Assembly (NCBI GenBank): GCA_045627385.1
Contig: JAZQNO010000010.1
Span: 1-64,000 of the forward strand
Direction of reading: 5' to 3'
Source of the DNA: UBA1757 sp045627385
GTDB taxonomy: Bacteria > Bacteroidota > Bacteroidia > Bacteroidales > UBA1402
Length of the DNA: 64,000 nucleotides
The position numbers and the translations under genes were made by a program. Every line of letters begins with the position of its first letter. Position 1 is the first letter of the stretch. Positions 60,774 through 64,000 of this stretch are shown here, one piece after another. A model generated the notes under the pieces. It ran no database searches. It had not been told where the DNA came from and saw nothing but the letters and a program-made list of their open reading frames with translations.

Positions 60774-61894
60774 TTTCCGATGATTTTACGAATGCCGTCG
60801 GCATCGAATCCCAGCGTGAAACGCAGCGTCTGGTCGAGGGGATTGGTCTGTGCCTGCGAAACCAGATAGGAGACGTCGATGCTGAAAGTGGTCATCTTGA
60901 ATCCGGCACCGAAAGTGTAGTATTTGCGGTTGCCTTTGTATTCGTTTTCGTAATGATAGCCCGCACGCACGAAGAACTGCTCGTCATAGGCATATTCCAG
61001 ACCGAAAGAAAAGTTGATTTCGCTCAACTCTTCCTGAACTCCGCCGGGAGCGTCGTGGAACGACATGAACATGCCGTTGATGGACGAAACATCGGTCCAA
61101 ATCTCGTCCTTCGACTGCGGTGTGGGCACCATCAGCTTGTCGGCGTCGAGCGCCACGGTGAGCGCGTTGTAATGGTTGAAGGGGTACTTCAGAGCCGCAC
61201 CGATGCGCAAGTCGGTCGGGATGAAATAGTAGTTGTTGCCGTCGTCGTAGGAAATCTTGGTACCGATGTTCGAAGCGTTGAATCCCAGCGACCAGAAGCC
61301 TTTCTCACGGCCGAAATAAACGGGCTGTCGGTAGTAGCCGCTGATGTCGGCGGCAAAAGCCTTGCCGGCAGGGTCGTCGCCGCTCATCAGGTCGGAGAAG
61401 ATGTAGCGCAGGGCCACCGACATCGAAAAGTTCTCGGACAGCATGCGCGAGTAGGCCACATCGAGCGCCATTTCGTAGGGCTGTATGGTGTATCCCAGGT
61501 CGCCCAGCGATTCGCGCAGAATCACTTCACCCAGCGAGAAATAGCGCAGCGAAGCGCTCAGCGCCTGCATGTCGCCCAGTTTCATGTAACCGACCAGATA
61601 GGCCAGGTCGATGTCGCTGACCAACTGTGACAGCCAGGGTGTGTACGACATCGAAAGGCCGCCGAGCCTTTCCGACTGGGCATATTTGGAAGGGTTCCAG
61701 AACTGCGCAGTGATGTCGGGAGCCGTGGCGGCGCCGGCATCGCCCATACCGGTGGCGCTTGCGTCGGGAGAAATGCTCAACGAAGGGACAGAGGTGAGGA
61801 TGGGGTTATAGTCTTTGGCGTCGGCTGAGGCTTCAAAACTCAAAGCGGAGGCCGTCAGCACGGCCAGCAGGGCATAAGCGAATTTAGTCTTCAT
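60770..61894 (-). CDS. porV: T9SS outer-membrane protein PorV (LptO)
   Basis: A 374-residue FadL-like outer-membrane barrel of type IX secretion, which carries cargo from the translocon to the PorU sortase. The signal peptide ends at about ASADA. The PorV signature is the mature start LTSVPSLSISPDASATGMGDAGAATAPD followed by WNPSKYA. Later segments include GFNASNIGTKISYDDG and FVRAGYHYENEYKGNRKYYTFGAG. The ATG overlaps the porU stop codon (ATGA), so the partners are translationally coupled. Confidence 0.95.
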   Translation of the reverse strand: MKTKFAYALLAVLTASALSFEASADAKDYNPILTSVPSLSISPDASATGMGDAGAATAPDITAQFWNPSKYAQSERLGGLSMSYTPWLSQLVSDIDLAYLVGYMKLGDMQALSASLRYFSLGEVILRESLGDLGYTIQPYEMALDVAYSRMLSENFSMSVALRYIFSDLMSGDDPAGKAFAADISGYYRQPVYFGREKGFWSLGFNASNIGTKISYDDGNNYYFIPTDLRIGAALKYPFNHYNALTVALDADKLMVPTPQSKDEIWTDVSSINGMFMSFHDAPGGVQEELSEINFSFGLEYAYDEQFFVRAGYHYENEYKGNRKYYTFGAGFKMTTFSIDVSYLVSQAQTNPLDQTLRFTLGFDADGIRKIIGK

Positions 61895-64000
61895 AAGGAG
61901 TCAATCATTATCTTTTGGGTGGTCACGGCTTCCTGGCCGTCACCGAGGGTAATCGTCAATCGGCAAATATACACACCATTTTCCACTTGCAGGCCATTGT
62001 CACCCACATAATTCCATTCCAGGAGCGGGCTGGAGCCGTCTTGTGAGAAACTCTTGGTCGACGAGGTCCAGACAGTGCGCCCGTACAGGTCGCACACGCG
62101 CATCTCCAGCGTCATCCAGTTGGCCGGCCGGTCGTGGTCGAAAGTGAACCAGGCCTTCTCTGCGTTCTGATGGAAGAGCAGGTTGCTCAAGTGTATGCGG
62201 TAGTCTTCCACCACTTCGAAACCGAGCTGGGCACTGTTGGAATTGTTCTGCATGTCCCAAGCCTTCAGGCTCAGGCGGTGGATGCCGGGGTCAAGTGTCG
62301 GCAGCTGATAGCGGATGATGCCCGACGTGCAGCTGTTGAGGTCCGATTCGAAATAGGCGTTCAAATCGTATTTTTCCTGCCCGTCAATCTGTAGCGTGAA
62401 ATCGTGGCCGATGCCGTTGCCGCTGGCGTTCAGACCGTTCGGGTCTTCAACATAGGCAATCAGCGTAGGTGTCCGGTTGCACCGCCCGCCATCGGCAAAC
62501 AGCGTGTCGTTGAGGAAAAGGCGGATGGCGGGGCCGCAGGTGTCGTTCTGCAGGCTGTTGTCGGTGCCGCCCAGCAGAAAATCTTCGAACACGCCCTGCG
62601 CTTCCTGCTCGGAACTGTAGGCATACAGGTTGATCTGACCGTGTCCGTACCGGTAACTCAAATCTTTGGGCACGATGAAACGGAAACTGAAGCGGCCGTT
62701 CTCCACCGAAGCCTTTCCAGAATACAGAATCTTGTTGCGGTCCTTGTAGATGAAGACATCGTTGCTTTCGGCACCCAAGGTGCGTGCCTCCTCCTCGATG
62801 TCGAACACCGTGGGGCAGATGAAACCGTCGAAATCCTCGGCCAGCTGGCCGTCGGGCCGCAAAATCTCGCCCGAAAGCTCCACCGTCGACAGGGCACTGA
62901 GCGTGTCGGGACGCTCCGGATCGGGCTGGTGCCCGTCAATGGCGGTGATGCGGGCGGTATAGAGCGGATACGAAAGTTTCAGAGCCGGGTCTCCGATGAG
63001 GGCGAAATTGAGCTTGTTCTGGTCGTTCTGCAGGGCCGACGACTGCTTAGTGCGTCGGATGAGTTCGCCCAAACTGGCCTGCGAACCGTCGGTCTTGTTG
63101 AAAACCTGATTGATGAAGGCGCGGTTCAGCACGAAATTCGGACCGGAATAGACGATGCGCGAGGTGGTGATCAGAGCGATGGCGCCGCCGTCGGCATTGA
63201 GGAACACCAGTTCGCCGCCCGAGGTCTCGTGGCTGTCATAGCGGCAGAAGTCGCAGGTGGCCGTCACCCACAGAGGCAGGCGGGTGTTCTGCATCGACTT
63301 GATGGTGCCGATGGTCAGCAGCCCTTCGGTGGCCCAGGCGGTGGTCGAACCGTGGCCGTTGTAGTTGAGCATCAGCAGACCGTCGGCGAGCAGCTGGTCG
63401 AAGCGCTTGTTGGCATCGGGCACAGAGGTGCCGGAAGTGGAGGTGACCCGCTGGAAGGCATCGACGAAAATCTTGTTGACCATGAATTCCGGATGGTTGG
63501 ACTTGATGGTCTCGGCCAGCACGTCGGCATGGTTCGTGTGGGAATTGTTGTCGCCGTCGTCGCCCAGGAAAAGCAGCCGGTTCTTCCAACTGCCCTTGTC
63601 CTTGTTCTCCATATAGGAAATGGCTTTGTCGACAGCGGTCCGAGCCTCCTGTAAAGTCCTCACGGGAAAACGACCCACGCCCATGTCGATCTTGCCGGCC
63701 GCCAGGTTGCCGCCCTCGGTGTCGTCCAGCAGACCGAAATAGTCGTCCGTCACATAGGAAGCGGTGCCTTCCAGGCTTTCTTCCGACTCGTAGGTGAGCA
63801 ATTTGTTGGGCTTGTTACCGTTGCCCGAAAAATTCACCGTCACCAGACGGTTGTCGTAGACACCGTCGCCGAAAAGCAGCAGCGATTCGGGAATGTCTTT
63901 CACCTCCTCGGCCCGGTCGTAGAACATTTTCATGAAACGGCGGTAGGCGGTGGCGTCGGGCGTGCCCGAAGAGAATTCGTTGTAGACCTGCTGGGCGGTC
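61891..64000 (-). CDS. porU: T9SS C-terminal signal peptidase PorU (N-terminus off the window)
   Basis: A partial C25-family cysteine peptidase; the frame stays open to the right edge, with AQQVYNEFSSGTPDATAYRRF before the first internal Met at 63933. The catalytic His is in LNYNGHGSTTAWATE and the catalytic Cys in WVTATCDFCRYDSHE, both as in PorU and gingipains. PorU cuts the C-terminal sorting domain from T9SS cargo and attaches the protein to A-LPS at the cell surface. The 3' end of this gene has its own sorting-like region (RVCDLYGRTVWTS, LEWNYVGDNGLQVENGVYICRL), kept uncut in PorU. About 700 residues are visible; family length is about 1100-1160. Confidence 0.95.
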   Translation of the reverse strand, partial: TAQQVYNEFSSGTPDATAYRRFMKMFYDRAEEVKDIPESLLLFGDGVYDNRLVTVNFSGNGNKPNKLLTYESEESLEGTASYVTDDYFGLLDDTEGGNLAAGKIDMGVGRFPVRTLQEARTAVDKAISYMENKDKGSWKNRLLFLGDDGDNNSHTNHADVLAETIKSNHPEFMVNKIFVDAFQRVTSTSGTSVPDANKRFDQLLADGLLMLNYNGHGSTTAWATEGLLTIGTIKSMQNTRLPLWVTATCDFCRYDSHETSGGELVFLNADGGAIALITTSRIVYSGPNFVLNRAFINQVFNKTDGSQASLGELIRRTKQSSALQNDQNKLNFALIGDPALKLSYPLYTARITAIDGHQPDPERPDTLSALSTVELSGEILRPDGQLAEDFDGFICPTVFDIEEEARTLGAESNDVFIYKDRNKILYSGKASVENGRFSFRFIVPKDLSYRYGHGQINLYAYSSEQEAQGVFEDFLLGGTDNSLQNDTCGPAIRLFLNDTLFADGGRCNRTPTLIAYVEDPNGLNASGNGIGHDFTLQIDGQEKYDLNAYFESDLNSCTSGIIRYQLPTLDPGIHRLSLKAWDMQNNSNSAQLGFEVVEDYRIHLSNLLFHQNAEKAWFTFDHDRPANWMTLEMRVCDLYGRTVWTSSTKSFSQDGSSPLLEWNYVGDNGLQVENGVYICRLTITLGDGQEAVTTQKIMIDSL

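Overview
The window comes from a Bacteroidales-type member of the Bacteroidota, probably an uncultured gut or rumen species. The evidence is TAnnTTTG-type promoter elements with no clear Shine-Dalgarno sequences, a TonB-dependent receptor paired with a DUF4249 lipoprotein, type IX secretion (T9SS) genes (porU, porV) with T9SS-type C-terminal sorting domains, and Bacteroidales families such as DUF5723, DUF3822 and DUF4957/DUF5123. Genus cannot be fixed from the sequence. Coding density is very high, many neighbours share a one- to eight-base stop/start overlap, and no insertion sequences, CRISPR arrays or rRNA genes were seen.

Region 1 (1-10,400) is a minus-strand operon, in transcription order: a giant lipoprotein of repeated beta modules, a DUF5723 outer-membrane barrel, uvrA, a DUF1537 acid-sugar kinase and a BKACE (keto-acid cleavage) enzyme. 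Region 2 (10,380-15,500) has nifJ (pyruvate:ferredoxin oxidoreductase) under a good Bacteroidota promoter. It is translationally coupled to a secreted alpha/beta hydrolase that ends in what looks like half a T9SS sorting domain.

Region 3 (15,670-36,570) is the most distinctive. It has two tandem giant secreted paralogues (1571 and 1554 aa) built from an N-terminal module, a ThuA/GATase-like alpha/beta module, two beta-helix regions and a T9SS sorting domain, separated by a strong terminator. They are followed by an 18-bp hairpin whose 3' arm contains the start codon of a glucuronokinase-like GHMP kinase. That gene is followed by a GalU-type nucleotidyltransferase, GH43, a TonB receptor, a DUF4249 lipoprotein, tRNA-Gly(CCC), a CE12 rhamnogalacturonan acetylesterase and a gluzincin/propeller/barrel protein. 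Together they suggest pectin or uronate capture at the surface, with internal uronic acid salvaged into UDP-sugar.

Region 4 (36,570-55,820) is mostly housekeeping: an MBL hydrolase, an XRE regulator, rsmG, lipB, ung, asnA and tRNA-Arg(CCG). A 9-kb minus-strand operon follows (purA, zinc peptidase, hisS, lysS, gpsA, pgi, HAD phosphatase, C11 peptidase lipoprotein), then a pilin-like protein/DUF3822/rsmD/aroB operon and a RecD-like helicase with an LpxL-type acyltransferase.

Region 5 (55,830-64,000) is a compact minus-strand operon running from porU (cut by the right edge) through porV, ispF, nitroreductase, GH28, a CpXC zinc protein and fabK to fabG. It supplies the T9SS sortase and shuttle that could process the giant proteins of region 3.
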